Shown here: positions 39,451 to 47,132 of the stretch, piece by piece | Position numbering within the stretch: position 1 is the first letter of the stretch | How the letters are laid out: each line of letters begins with the position of its first letter | Source: Aphanothece saxicola GSE-SYN-MK-01-06B | Lineage (GTDB): Bacteria; Cyanobacteriota; Cyanobacteriia; PCC-6307; Cyanobiaceae | Assembly (NCBI GenBank): GCA_019359745.1 | Contig: JAHHGT010000004.1 | Coordinates: 248,001 to 312,000 of the forward strand | DNA: 64,000 nt | Direction of reading: 5' to 3' | The notes under the pieces: generated by a model | Told to the model about the DNA's origin: nothing | Seen by the model: only the letters and a program-made list of their open reading frames with translations | Database searches by the model: none | Position numbers and translations under genes: made by a program

Positions 39451-40279
39451 GCGGTTCGAGCCCCCAGCTCGCCGCCAGCTTGTCCAGCCTCGGGTCCGGC
39501 TTGTCGGGGTTGGGGGTTCGCAACCGGGCCTGGGCCAGGGCGTCCTGGGCCCCCTTGGCATCGCCTTGGTCGTGACGCAGCATCGCCAGCCCCAGGAGGG
39601 GACGCTGGTCCTGGGGGAACAGATTGGCCAGCTGCAGATAGGTGGCCGCCGCCGTGGTGGCCTGGTTTCGCTTCAACTGGAGCTCCGCCAGAAGCAGGCC
39701 GATCCCGAGGGCCTCAGGCTGGATGTCGGGTTTGATGGCCAGGCCGTAGGCCGCCTTGACGCGGGTCTCGGCGGCGGCGCCGCGACCCTGCTCCAGGTAG
39801 AGCAGGCTGAGCAGTTGCAGGGCCTCCACCTGGGTGGGCCGCAGGTTGAGGATCTGGCGCAGTTCGCGCTCGGCGCCGCTGCGGTCGCCCTGGTCGCGCC
39901 GCAGTTCGGCGAGCATCAGCCGCAGCGACCAGCGCTCGGGTTCCCGGTCCGCCATCGGCTCCAGCAGGTTAATCGCCTCCGCTTTGCGATCGAGTGCCAC
40001 CAGCAGCTCCAGCAGCCGCTGGCGGTCGGCCGGGCCCGCCTCATCGGCGTCAAGCCGCAGCCGCAATCGGGTGGCCTCCTTGGTGAGCAGCGTCCGCTTC
40101 GGGTCGGCGCTGGCCTGGGTGGCGGACTGACGCTGTCCCAGCCACCAGCCTCCACCGAGGGCCAGCAGGCCCACCAGGCCGGCCGCCAGCAGCGACCAGA
40201 GGCCAGGAAGGCTTCGGTTCGGGGAGGGCATCCGCTGACGGAGAGGGCTCAGGGTCGCGTCCGAGTCTGGCCTGGGCAT
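39380..40279 (-). CDS. Membrane-anchored TPR-repeat protein
   Basis: 299 residues from ATG at 40279, which has GGAAG 5 bases upstream; ATG at 40231 (MPSPNRSLPGL) would give 283. One N-terminal TM helix (LWSLLAAGLVGLLALGGGWWLG) is followed by about five tetratricopeptide-like repeats (e.g. EAINLLEPMADREPERWSL; GAERELRQILNLRPTQVEAL; TAAATYLQLANLFPQDQRPL). This is typical of a scaffold on the periplasmic face. The last ~25 residues are disordered and are encoded in the region overlapping the convergent gene. The partner is unknown. Confidence 0.82.
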   Translation of the reverse strand: MPRPDSDATLSPLRQRMPSPNRSLPGLWSLLAAGLVGLLALGGGWWLGQRQSATQASADPKRTLLTKEATRLRLRLDADEAGPADRQRLLELLVALDRKAEAINLLEPMADREPERWSLRLMLAELRRDQGDRSGAERELRQILNLRPTQVEALQLLSLLYLEQGRGAAAETRVKAAYGLAIKPDIQPEALGIGLLLAELQLKRNQATTAAATYLQLANLFPQDQRPLLGLAMLRHDQGDAKGAQDALAQARLRTPNPDKPDPRLDKLAASWGLEPLRSPSAAQKTQPVPASVPSRQTP

Positions 40280-40348
40280 CACGCTTCCGCTGCTGCTTAC
40301 ATTGACCCGGGCCATTCCAGGCACCGCCACGGGGTTTTTCCTTTCACC

Positions 40349-41029
40349 ATGCGCCAGCATCCCATTTCCCCGGTCACCGAGCCGATGCAGTACCGGGCCA
40401 TCGGAGTGGTGCGCGGTTGCTACGTGCCCGCCGATCCCGACCAGCTCACCCGGGGTCTGATCCGTACGGATGACGGCACCGAGATCGAGGCCGTGGTGCT
40501 GGGGCGCCTGCTCACGCTGATGCGCCGCCATCTCGACCTGGCGACAGCCCATCTGTGGGTCGTCTACCCCCGCTCCCGGGAGGAGAACCAGCTTCATTTG
40601 CAGATGGTCGGCGTGTGGGAACCGAGCACCCTGGCCGCACCCTCAGACGACGAGGCCGTCGCCGCTGACGCCGACCAGCTTCCCGAGGGCGACGATTACT
40701 TCTCGATCCGGGGCGAGCTGATCTTCACCCGCCCCGAGACCGGCGATCTGGTCATCAAGGTGCGGCAGCAGCCCCGCCCCGACGGCAACCGTCCGGTGCC
40801 GTTCAAGCTGCAGCTGCGCGGCGACATTCCCCTGGAGCACCTGCGCCACTTCGTCTCCCTCGACCTGCGCCGCCAGGGTCAGCAGCTTGCCGTCGAGCGC
40901 TTCGAGGTCATCGGCCCGGTGGCGGAGCGGGGCAACCGCGGCGGCCGGGCCCGCAAGCCCGGCGGTGACAAGGGCGGCCCGGCCAAGCCCAAGGGCCACG
41001 GCCGCGCCGTGACCCGCCAGGGCCGTTGA
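40349..41029 (+). CDS. Conserved-looking hypothetical protein with basic tail
   Basis: 226 residues from ATG at 40349 (MRQHPISPVTEPMQYRAIGV). The core has alternating strands (GVVRGCYVPADPDQLTRGLI; HLWVVYPRSREENQLHLQMV; FKLQLRGDIPLEHLRHFVSL) suggesting an OB- or beta-barrel-like fold, and the last 30 residues are Gly/Lys/Arg-rich (RGGRARKPGGDKGGPAKPKG), which could bind RNA or DNA. I recall similar proteins in cyanobacteria without assigned function. The next gene starts 1 base after its stop, so the two are probably co-transcribed. Confidence 0.72.
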   Translation: MRQHPISPVTEPMQYRAIGVVRGCYVPADPDQLTRGLIRTDDGTEIEAVVLGRLLTLMRRHLDLATAHLWVVYPRSREENQLHLQMVGVWEPSTLAAPSDDEAVAADADQLPEGDDYFSIRGELIFTRPETGDLVIKVRQQPRPDGNRPVPFKLQLRGDIPLEHLRHFVSLDLRRQGQQLAVERFEVIGPVAERGNRGGRARKPGGDKGGPAKPKGHGRAVTRQGR

Positions 41030-41030
41030 G

Positions 41031-41672
41031 ATGACCAGCGGTGCCCTCACGGCCGGGGTCGTGGTGCTGCTGGTCAGTCTTGGTGCCGTGGCGGGCCCAC
41101 TGGTCGGGCTGTCCCCCTGGTGGCTCACCGTGTTCGTGGCCCTGGGCCTGGGTTCCCTCACCTTGGATGCGGCCCGCTTTGGCGGTCGCGGCGGCCATCT
41201 GCTGGCCGAAGCCCTGCCCGGTGGCCAAGGGCGCCTGCGCCGCATCGCCATCCATGAAGCTGGCCACGCCCTGGCGGCGAGCAGCGATGGTCTGGTGGTG
41301 CAGCGGGTGCTGGTGGGCAGCCTGGCCTGCCTGCGGGCCGGGGTCGACAGCGGCGGCTGCACCGAATTCGCCCTGCCCGAGAGCGTGAAGCTCTCCGCCG
41401 AGGACCTGCGGCGCTGGAGCCGGGTGCTGCAGGCGGGCATGGTGGCCGAGTCGCTGATCTACGGCGGCAGCGTCGGCGGCGATGACGACCGGGCCCTGCT
41501 GGGCCGCCTCTGGGGCCTCTCCGGTTTCGATGTCGAGACGGCCCGCATGGAACAGCGCCGGGCGCGCCGGGAGGTGGAGCAGGCCCTGCGGGACCGCCGC
41601 GTCGAGATCGAGGCCGAGGCCGAACGACTGCTGCAGGCGGCCCCCCGATTTGGCCGGCGGCCGCCCCCATGA
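41031..41672 (+). CDS. FtsH-like (M41) zinc-protease-domain protein lacking AAA module
   Basis: 213 residues. One or two N-terminal TM helices (ALTAGVVVLLVSLGAVAGPLV; WWLTVFVALGLGSLTLDAA) are followed by a small M41-like domain with the zinc motif HEAGHALAASSDG and the downstream acidic region LQAGMVAESLIYGGSVGGDDDR that in FtsH supplies the third ligand. There is no ATPase domain, unlike FtsH (~600 residues). Cyanobacteria have such FtsH-like short proteins; whether they are active is unclear. It overlaps larC by 4 bases, so the two are translated together. Confidence 0.8.
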   Translation: MTSGALTAGVVVLLVSLGAVAGPLVGLSPWWLTVFVALGLGSLTLDAARFGGRGGHLLAEALPGGQGRLRRIAIHEAGHALAASSDGLVVQRVLVGSLACLRAGVDSGGCTEFALPESVKLSAEDLRRWSRVLQAGMVAESLIYGGSVGGDDDRALLGRLWGLSGFDVETARMEQRRARREVEQALRDRRVEIEAEAERLLQAAPRFGRRPPP

Positions 41673-42883
41673 CGCTGGCCTTGCTGGATTGCCCCACCGG
41701 CCTGGCCGGCAACATGCTGCTGGCCGCCCTGCTGGATCTCGGCCTCCCTGAGGCGAGCATCGAAGCGCCCCTCGCCGCCCTGGGGCTGGAGGGGCGTTAC
41801 CGGCTGCGGATTGAGGAACGGCGCAGCGGGGGGCTGCGGGGCCTGCATCTGGACGTGGAGGCCCTGGAGGCCCAGCCGCACCACCGCCCCTGGGGGGCGT
41901 TGCGCCAACAGATCCAGGCGGCACCCCTGGAGCCGGGGTTGCGGCAGAAGGTGCTGGCGGTGTTCACCCTGCTGGCGGAGGCGGAGGCCACGGTCCACGG
42001 CCACGCCGCCGAGGCCGTCGCCTTTCATGAAGTGGGGGCGATCGATGCCCTGGTGGACATCGTGGGCGTCTGCGCCGGCCTGCTGCACCTGGGGGTGGAC
42101 CACTTGGTTTGCGGCGTGCCGCCCGCCGGCCACGGCAGCGTGACCACCGCCCACGGGGCGCTGCCGCTGCCGGCCCCGGCGGTGCTTGAGATCGCCCGCG
42201 CGCGGGGCCTGCCGCTGGCCTCCAGCGAGGGGTTTCCGCCCGGCGAACTCACCACCCCCACCGGGTTGGCCCTGATGGCCTGCTGGGCCGACCGTTTCGG
42301 CCCCTCCCCCGGGGCCGTGCCGCTGCGGGTGGGGGTGGGTCTGGGCACGCGCCAGCTGGATCGGGCCAACCTGCTGCGCCTCACTCTTGCCCGCCCCCTG
42401 GGGGACGATGGCGCCAGTGGAGCTATCGACGTGAGCGAAGTCCTGTTGCAGCAGCAGGCCCAGATTGATGACGCCAGCGCCGAGGACCTGGCCTACCTGG
42501 CCGAGGCCCTGCGCCATGGCGGGGCCCTGGACGTGTTCAGCCAGCCGGTGGCGATGAAGAAGGGCCGCACCGGCACCCTGCTCACCGCCCTGATGCCCCC
42601 GGAGCTGGGGCCGGCGCTGCGCCAGGTGTGGTGGCGCCACGGCACAACGCTGGGGGTGCGTGAGCAGCTGCAGAACCGCTGGATCCTGCCCAGGCACAGT
42701 GCCACCCTGGCCACCTCCCTGGGCCCGGTGCGGATCAAATGGGCCAGCCTTCCCGACGGAAGGCGGCGGGCGAAGGCCGAACATGCCGACCTGGTGGAGC
42801 TGGCCGGGCGCCTGGGTCGCTCCATTGAAGAGGTGCGCGACGAGGTCCGCCGCGCCCTGGCGGCTGAGGGGGAAGCGCCATGA
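41669..42883 (+). CDS. larC: LarC-type nickel-pincer cofactor biosynthesis protein
   Basis: 404 residues, DUF111/LarC family. LarC is the CTP-dependent nickel insertase that completes the pincer nucleotide cofactor of lactate racemase. Family features: LALLDCPTGLAGNMLLAALLDLGLP (usually CxxGaSGDM), HGHAAEAVAFHEVGAIDALVDIVG (His-rich, metal site), HGALPLPAPAVLEIARARGLP and GFPPGELTTPTGLALM. The C-terminal region contains the QQQAQIDDASAEDLAY segment. larB and larE are not adjacent. The N-terminal metal motif reads TGLAGNM rather than SGASGDM. It overlaps its neighbours on both sides by 4 bases. Confidence 0.88.
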   Translation: MTLALLDCPTGLAGNMLLAALLDLGLPEASIEAPLAALGLEGRYRLRIEERRSGGLRGLHLDVEALEAQPHHRPWGALRQQIQAAPLEPGLRQKVLAVFTLLAEAEATVHGHAAEAVAFHEVGAIDALVDIVGVCAGLLHLGVDHLVCGVPPAGHGSVTTAHGALPLPAPAVLEIARARGLPLASSEGFPPGELTTPTGLALMACWADRFGPSPGAVPLRVGVGLGTRQLDRANLLRLTLARPLGDDGASGAIDVSEVLLQQQAQIDDASAEDLAYLAEALRHGGALDVFSQPVAMKKGRTGTLLTALMPPELGPALRQVWWRHGTTLGVREQLQNRWILPRHSATLATSLGPVRIKWASLPDGRRRAKAEHADLVELAGRLGRSIEEVRDEVRRALAAEGEAP

Positions 42884-43926
42884 GGCCCTGGTCCCCTGCC
42901 AGCCTCGAAAGCCTGCGGCGACGACTGCCGTCGCCACCGAAGTGGCTGGTCCTGCCCGGCGGCCTGCGCCCCTGGATCACCCTGGGCAGCCTCGGTTTCG
43001 TCATGGCGGCCCTGCTCAGTCACGGCCGCCAGCTGGTGCAGCTGCGGATTGATGGCCAGGGTTGGCTGTGGCTGCTGCTGGGCGTCGGGGTGAGCCTGCT
43101 CAGCCTGCTGATCAATGGCGTCGCCTGGGGCGTTGTGCTGCATTGGCTGGGCCTGCGGCCCGTCTGGGCGGCGGTGGTGGAACTGCACGTGGCCACCAAC
43201 CTGCGCAAATTCCTGCCCGGGGGCATCTGGCACCTGGCCTCACGGTTGGAGCGGCTGCGCAACGAAGGCGCGCCCCTGGCGGCCCCCGTGGGCACCAGCA
43301 TGGCCTTGGTGGCCGTTCTGCTCGATCCCATGGTGGCGGTGGTGGCGGCCCTGGCCCTGGTGTCCCTGGGCGGCTGGCAGGGCGGGCTTGGCCTGGTGTG
43401 TCTGCTGCCCCTGGTCCTGCTGCTGCCCCGCTGGCTCGATCCCCTGCTGGCGCGGCTCGAGCGGCGCCGCGCCCGTGACCTGGGCCTGGAGGAGGAGCTC
43501 CAGCAGGAGCTGGCGCAGGGGGCGGACCTGGTGCGCTCCAGCCTGAGGGGCTATCCCTGGCAGCCGCTGCTGGCGGAACTGGCCTTTGTGTTGTTGCGCT
43601 TCGCCGCCTTCTGCTGCTGCATCCGGGCCTTCGATCTGCCCCTGGGGAGCGATGACGCCCCCGCCTGGCTGGCGGGCTTCGCCCTGGCCTGGACCGCCGG
43701 CCTGGTGGTGCCGGGAGCACCCGGTGGGCTGGGGGTGTTTGAGGCGGTGCTCCTGCTGCGCCTGGGGTTGACTCTTCCGGAGGCCCCCCTGCTGGCGGTC
43801 GCCCTCAGCTACCGCCTGATCGTCACGCTCACCGATCTGCTGGCCGCCGCCCTGGTGGCCCTGGACCGGCGACTGGTGCGGGAGCCGCCTGTGGCGACAC
43901 CGCCATCAGGCAGCTCTTCTCAATAG
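42880..43926 (+). CDS. LPG synthase-like / UPF0104 integral membrane protein
   Basis: 348 residues with about eight TM helices (WITLGSLGFVMAALL; WLLLGVGVSLLSLLINGVAW; LVVPGAPGGLGVFEAVLLLR near the C-terminus). The conserved FLPGGIWHLASRLERLR and PGAPGGLGVFE motifs place it in the lysylphosphatidylglycerol-synthase TM / UPF0104 family, the flippase-like part of MprF without the C-terminal aminoacyl-transferase domain. The substrate is unknown. It overlaps larC (42880-42883) and ends a four-gene plus-strand operon starting at 40349. Confidence 0.85.
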   Translation: MRPWSPASLESLRRRLPSPPKWLVLPGGLRPWITLGSLGFVMAALLSHGRQLVQLRIDGQGWLWLLLGVGVSLLSLLINGVAWGVVLHWLGLRPVWAAVVELHVATNLRKFLPGGIWHLASRLERLRNEGAPLAAPVGTSMALVAVLLDPMVAVVAALALVSLGGWQGGLGLVCLLPLVLLLPRWLDPLLARLERRRARDLGLEEELQQELAQGADLVRSSLRGYPWQPLLAELAFVLLRFAAFCCCIRAFDLPLGSDDAPAWLAGFALAWTAGLVVPGAPGGLGVFEAVLLLRLGLTLPEAPLLAVALSYRLIVTLTDLLAAALVALDRRLVREPPVATPPSGSSSQ

Positions 43927-43955
43927 GTTCTAGTTTTGCGACTATCTGGGATCGC

Positions 43956-44426
43956 GTGGTGAACACTCCCCCCACCGGTCTGGCCCAGCCCAGCAGCCTG
44001 CGAACCACCCTCAACGATCGGGGCCAGCGCCTGACGCCCCAGCGCCAGCGGGTCCTGGATCTGTTCGAGCGGATCGGTGAGGGCAGCCACCTGAGCGCGG
44101 AGGAAGTGCACCTGCGCCTGGTGCGCAGCCAGGAGCGGGTGTCCCTGGCCACCGTCTACCGCACCCTGCGGCTGCTGAGCTCGATGGGGCTGCTGCAGGA
44201 GCTCGAACTGCCGGAGGGGGGGCGCCGCTTCGAACTGGCCGGCGACGCCCACCGCGACCATCACCACCTGCTCTGTGTCCGCTGCGGCCGCACCGAGGAG
44301 TTTGAGAGCGCCCCCGTGCTCGCCGCCGGCGAAGCGGCGGCTGGGGCCTTCGGCTTCCGGCTGCTGGAGTGTGTGCTCAACGTGCGGGCCCTCTGTCCGG
44401 CCTGCGCGGCTGAGGAGCAGGGTTGA
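43956..44426 (+). CDS. fur: Ferric uptake regulator
   Basis: 156 residues from GTG at 43956 (a second GTG follows at once). Winged helix: RGQRLTPQRQRVLDLFERIG and VSLATVYRTLRLLSSMGLLQ; the metal-binding half has HRDHHHLLCVRCGRTEEFE and a late pair ALCPAC. The block LQELELPEGGRRFEL and the wording of the His cluster match cyanobacterial FurA rather than Zur or PerR. It sits beside the iron genes it should repress. The 29-base spacer upstream contains TTTTGCGACTAT, sharing TTGCGA with the palindrome before the IdiB-like gene. Confidence 0.9.
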   Translation: MVNTPPTGLAQPSSLRTTLNDRGQRLTPQRQRVLDLFERIGEGSHLSAEEVHLRLVRSQERVSLATVYRTLRLLSSMGLLQELELPEGGRRFELAGDAHRDHHHLLCVRCGRTEEFESAPVLAAGEAAAGAFGFRLLECVLNVRALCPACAAEEQG

Positions 44427-44658
44427 GGGGGCTGCCGGGGCTGAGCGCCGGCAGTTGCAGCTGCTGATCGGCCCAGTGGGCCGCCAGGGCCGCCAGCAGG
44501 CTGGTTCTGTCGCCACGGATGCGGAGCATGGGGGCTGAAGCGGAGGAATCAGCCCAGGCTGGGGGGGGATCAGGGCGGCAGCGGTCCCCGATGGCACGGC
44601 GCCAGGCCTCGAAAGCGACTGTCACGGGTGACCGATCCGGGGGCTGCTCCGGTGGCAC
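44377..44658 (-). CDS. Possible small protein antisense to fur 3' end
   Basis: 93-codon frame from GTG at 44658 (VPPEQPPDRSPVTVAFEAWRR). The first 60 residues look protein-like, with amphipathic helices (VTVAFEAWRRAIGDRC; LLAALAAHWADQQLQL); the C-terminal ~17 residues lie opposite the fur 3' end and are Pro/Arg-rich. It fills most of the 329-base gap between fur and the IdiB-like gene and would be divergent from the latter, sharing the Fur-box-like region. It could equally be a chance frame in GC-rich DNA. Confidence 0.35.
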   Translation of the reverse strand: MPPEQPPDRSPVTVAFEAWRRAIGDRCRPDPPPAWADSSASAPMLRIRGDRTSLLAALAAHWADQQLQLPALSPGSPLNPAPQPRRPDRGPAR

Positions 44659-44677
44659 CGCTTCGCAATCGCCAGCT

Positions 44678-44696
44678 GCTATTGAGAATCGCTTGC
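44678..44696 (+). promoter_or_regulatory. Fur-box-like element upstream of idiB-like gene
   Basis: GCTATTGAGAATCGCTTGC agrees at 12 of 19 positions with the classical Fur consensus. It lies in the fur/idiB-like gap, 60 bases before the idiB-like ATG, in sequence that is AT-richer than the surroundings. A role in iron repression of the idiB-like gene is inferred. Confidence 0.5.
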
Positions 44697-44720
44697 AAAA
44701 GGGGCCCTTAGGCGTCTAGG

Positions 44721-44737
44721 TTGCGAGCAGTTCGCAA
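44721..44737. promoter_or_regulatory. Perfect palindrome before idiB-like start (candidate operator)
   Basis: TTGCGA-GCAGT-TCGCAA is a perfect 6-5-6 inverted repeat ending 18 bases before the ATG at 44756. Half-site TTCGCAAT recurs at 44662-44669 and TTGCGA recurs just before fur. The dyad spacing suits a dimeric HTH regulator such as the Crp-family protein encoded next to it, so autoregulation is plausible. Confidence 0.55.
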
Positions 44738-44755
44738 TAAGGGCGCTCCTTCTCG

Positions 44756-45349
44756 ATGCGCTATCGCTTCCTTCCCGATGACCCCGTCAGTGCCGTGCGC
44801 ATGCCGGCCGGCCAGACGGTGCTGCTCGATCCCACCCCCAGGCCCGGTGGGTCCTGCCTCGAAGTCCTCGATGGCATCGCCCGCGTCTACTGCCCCTGCG
44901 AGGAGACCGAGGGCATGACCCTGGCCTTCCTCCAGGCCGGTGATCAGCTGCGCACCGACCGGCTCTGCAGTGACGGTGTCTGCGTCGAGGCCCTCACCCC
45001 CCTGTGTTTCCGCAGTGATGCCGAACCGCTGGAGGGCCATGGCTTTGATCCGGTCAACGAGTGGACCCTGCAGTTGCTGCGCATCCGCCACCTCGGCAGC
45101 GCCGAGCAGCGGCTGCATGCCCTGTTCTCCTTGCTCGTACGCCGCCTCGGCCGCCGTTGCGGGCCCTGGTGCGACCTGCCCTTCCGCCTCACCCATGAGC
45201 GCATCGGTGAACTGATCGGCACCACCCGGGTCACCACCACCCGGCTGATCTCCCGCATCCGGGCCGCCGAGCTGCTGCAGGTCCCCAATGGTGAATCCGG
45301 CCTGCGCCTGGCGCCGGCCCTGGTCGATGGCGCTCCCCTGGCCGCCTGA
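44756..45349 (+). CDS. Crp/Fnr-family regulator, IdiB-like
   Basis: 197 residues. The short N-terminal cupin (VRMPAGQTVLLDPTPRPGGSC; VLDGIARVYCPCEETEGMTL) lacks an obvious cAMP-binding RxS motif. The C-terminal HTH is LPFRLTHERIGELIGTTRVT with the recognition helix TTRLISRIRAA. Several Cys (CPC, C in LCSDGVC) could respond to redox or metal. It lies between fur and FutB/IdiA genes, as expected for IdiB, the Crp-like activator of idiA in Synechococcus under iron starvation; the identification is by family and context. The palindrome at 44721 and Fur-like box at 44678 precede it. Confidence 0.78.
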   Translation: MRYRFLPDDPVSAVRMPAGQTVLLDPTPRPGGSCLEVLDGIARVYCPCEETEGMTLAFLQAGDQLRTDRLCSDGVCVEALTPLCFRSDAEPLEGHGFDPVNEWTLQLLRIRHLGSAEQRLHALFSLLVRRLGRRCGPWCDLPFRLTHERIGELIGTTRVTTTRLISRIRAAELLQVPNGESGLRLAPALVDGAPLAA

Positions 45350-45393
45350 AGCCCCCCCTTTTTTCTCCCCGCCCGTTCTTCGTCGCCCCTCCC

Positions 45394-45537
45394 ATGGCCA
45401 ACTCCCTCGGCAGCCTCCCCGACAGCCCCGCCGCCATCAGCGCCAGCGGCCCCCAGCCCCAGGCCAAGAAGAAGGGCTGCCGTCAGAAGAAATGCTCCAA
45501 GTGGAAAGGCGGCAAGTGCTGCTGCGGCCGCGACTGA
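45394..45537 (+). CDS. Cys/Lys-rich 47-residue peptide
   Basis: From ATG at 45394: MANSLGSLPDSPAAISASGP, then QPQAKKKGCRQKKCSKWKGG and KCCCGRD, TGA at 45535. The N-terminal half is polar and disordered; the C-terminal half is very basic with five Cys at positions 29, 34, 42, 43 and 44 (C-x4-C-x7-CCC). This could bind a metal or Fe-S species or nucleic acid. It is 44 bases after the IdiB-like gene and converges with the iron permease. No family is recognised. The unusual composition, good codon use and placement make it likely a real gene. Confidence 0.6.
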   Translation: MANSLGSLPDSPAAISASGPQPQAKKKGCRQKKCSKWKGGKCCCGRD

Positions 45538-45561
45538 GGCCCGGCGCCCGCTGGCGCCGCT

Positions 45562-47124
45562 TCAACCTCCTTTCCCCTGGCGCTCCAGGCTGGGCATCAG
45601 GGCCACCGAGGCCGCCAGCCCCAGGGCCAGGATCAGCAGCGCCGGCACCAGGGCCGCCCCCACCCGTTCGTCGCTGGCGTACTGATACACGCGCACCGAG
45701 AGGGTGTCGAAGTCGAAGGGGCGCAGCGAGAAGGTGAGCGGCAGTTCCTTGACCACGTCGACGAACACCAGCAGCGCCCCCACCAGCAGGGGCCCCCGCA
45801 GCAGCGGCAGGTGAATCCGACGCAGCACCGCCAGCCAGCCGCAACCGAGGCTGGTGGCGCATTCGTCGAGGCTGGGGGGGATGTGCTCAAAGGAGGCATC
45901 GAGCCCCTGTTTCGAGACGGCCAGGAAGCGGTCGCCGTAGCCCCAGAGCAGCAGCAGCAGGGGGCTGAGCTGCAGGGGGCCGCCGATCAGCATCAGGGCC
46001 AGGGCCAGCACCGTGCCGGGCACGGCGTAGCCCATGCCGGCGAAGAAGGTGAGCCGGCCCAGCAGGGGATGGGCGAGCCAGCGGCGACTGATCGCCAGCA
46101 GCAGGGCCGCCGCCACCGTCAGCAGCGCGGCGGCCAGGGCCAGGCCCAGGCTGCGGGCGGTGAGGGCCAGCAGATCCTCGAGTGGATCGCTCTGCAGATG
46201 GTCACGGCTCAGAAACAGCCAGGTGAGCGGCAGCCCCAGGCTGACCAGGGGCGGCAGCAGGGTGAGCAGCTGGGCCAGGTGGCAGCGCCAGCCCCGCAGG
46301 GGCCACTGCAATGTGCCGACGCCGTCCTGGCCGATGTTCCAGCGGCGGCTGCGGTGGCGCATCCAGCGCTCGGCCCCCACCAGCAGGCTGACCAGCACCA
46401 GGGCGATCAGGGCCAGCCCCACGGCGCCCTGCAGGTCACCCTCGCTTTGCCAGCGCTGCAGGATGCCCCGCGAGAGGGTCGGTACGCCCAGCAGTTCCAC
46501 CGCGCCGAGCTCATTGACCACCTCCATGCCACTGAGGGCGACGCCGGCGCCGATGGACGGCAGTGCCAGGGGCAGGGCGACGCGCCGGAAACTGCCCCAG
46601 GGGCCCACGCCCAGGCTGCGGCAGGCCTCCAGCTGGCGCTGGCCACTGCCGGAAAAGCTCTCGGTGGAGAGCAGGAACACATAGCTGTAGGTGGTGAGGC
46701 TGAGCAGCAGCACGGCCCAGCCGATGCCGTGCACGCGAAAGCCCCAGCGGCTGCCCAGGTCGACCAGCACGGCGGCCAGCACGAAGGCCGGAGCCGCCAG
46801 GGGCAGCACCTGGGCCAGCCGCAGCCAGCGGCGACCGGGGAACTGGCAGCAGGCGGTGAGCCAGCCGTTGGCGGTGCCCAGCAGGGCACCGATCAGGCCG
46901 ACGGCCAGCACCAGCACCAGGGTGTTGGTCAGCTGTTCGAGGCCTTCGGCCCCCAGCCACACCTGGCTGGAGCCGGCATCCCGCACGGCAAAGCCAGCCA
47001 GGACCAGGAACGGCAACAGGGCCAGTCCGCAGACGAGGAGCACTGCCGCCGCCAGGGGGGCACGCCGCAGCGGCGCCCCGGTCCTGTCGGCTGTCGCCCG
47101 CTCGGCCGTTGCCAAAACCCCCAT
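45562..47124 (-). CDS. futB: Ferric iron ABC transporter permease (FutB/AfuB type)
   Basis: 520 residues with about 12 TM helices in two homologous halves, each with an EAA-type motif: QRQLEACRSLGVGPWGSFRRVALPLALPSI in the first and PPSLDECATSLGCGWLAVLRRIHLPLL in the second. This double-permease layout is typical of the iron(III)/thiamine ABC family. It is 8 bases downstream of the IdiA/FutA gene on the same strand and thus forms one iron-uptake operon. The ATPase (FutC) is not adjacent. Confidence 0.93.
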   Translation of the reverse strand: MGVLATAERATADRTGAPLRRAPLAAAVLLVCGLALLPFLVLAGFAVRDAGSSQVWLGAEGLEQLTNTLVLVLAVGLIGALLGTANGWLTACCQFPGRRWLRLAQVLPLAAPAFVLAAVLVDLGSRWGFRVHGIGWAVLLLSLTTYSYVFLLSTESFSGSGQRQLEACRSLGVGPWGSFRRVALPLALPSIGAGVALSGMEVVNELGAVELLGVPTLSRGILQRWQSEGDLQGAVGLALIALVLVSLLVGAERWMRHRSRRWNIGQDGVGTLQWPLRGWRCHLAQLLTLLPPLVSLGLPLTWLFLSRDHLQSDPLEDLLALTARSLGLALAAALLTVAAALLLAISRRWLAHPLLGRLTFFAGMGYAVPGTVLALALMLIGGPLQLSPLLLLLWGYGDRFLAVSKQGLDASFEHIPPSLDECATSLGCGWLAVLRRIHLPLLRGPLLVGALLVFVDVVKELPLTFSLRPFDFDTLSVRVYQYASDERVGAALVPALLILALGLAASVALMPSLERQGKGG

Positions 47125-47132
47125 CCGGTGAC

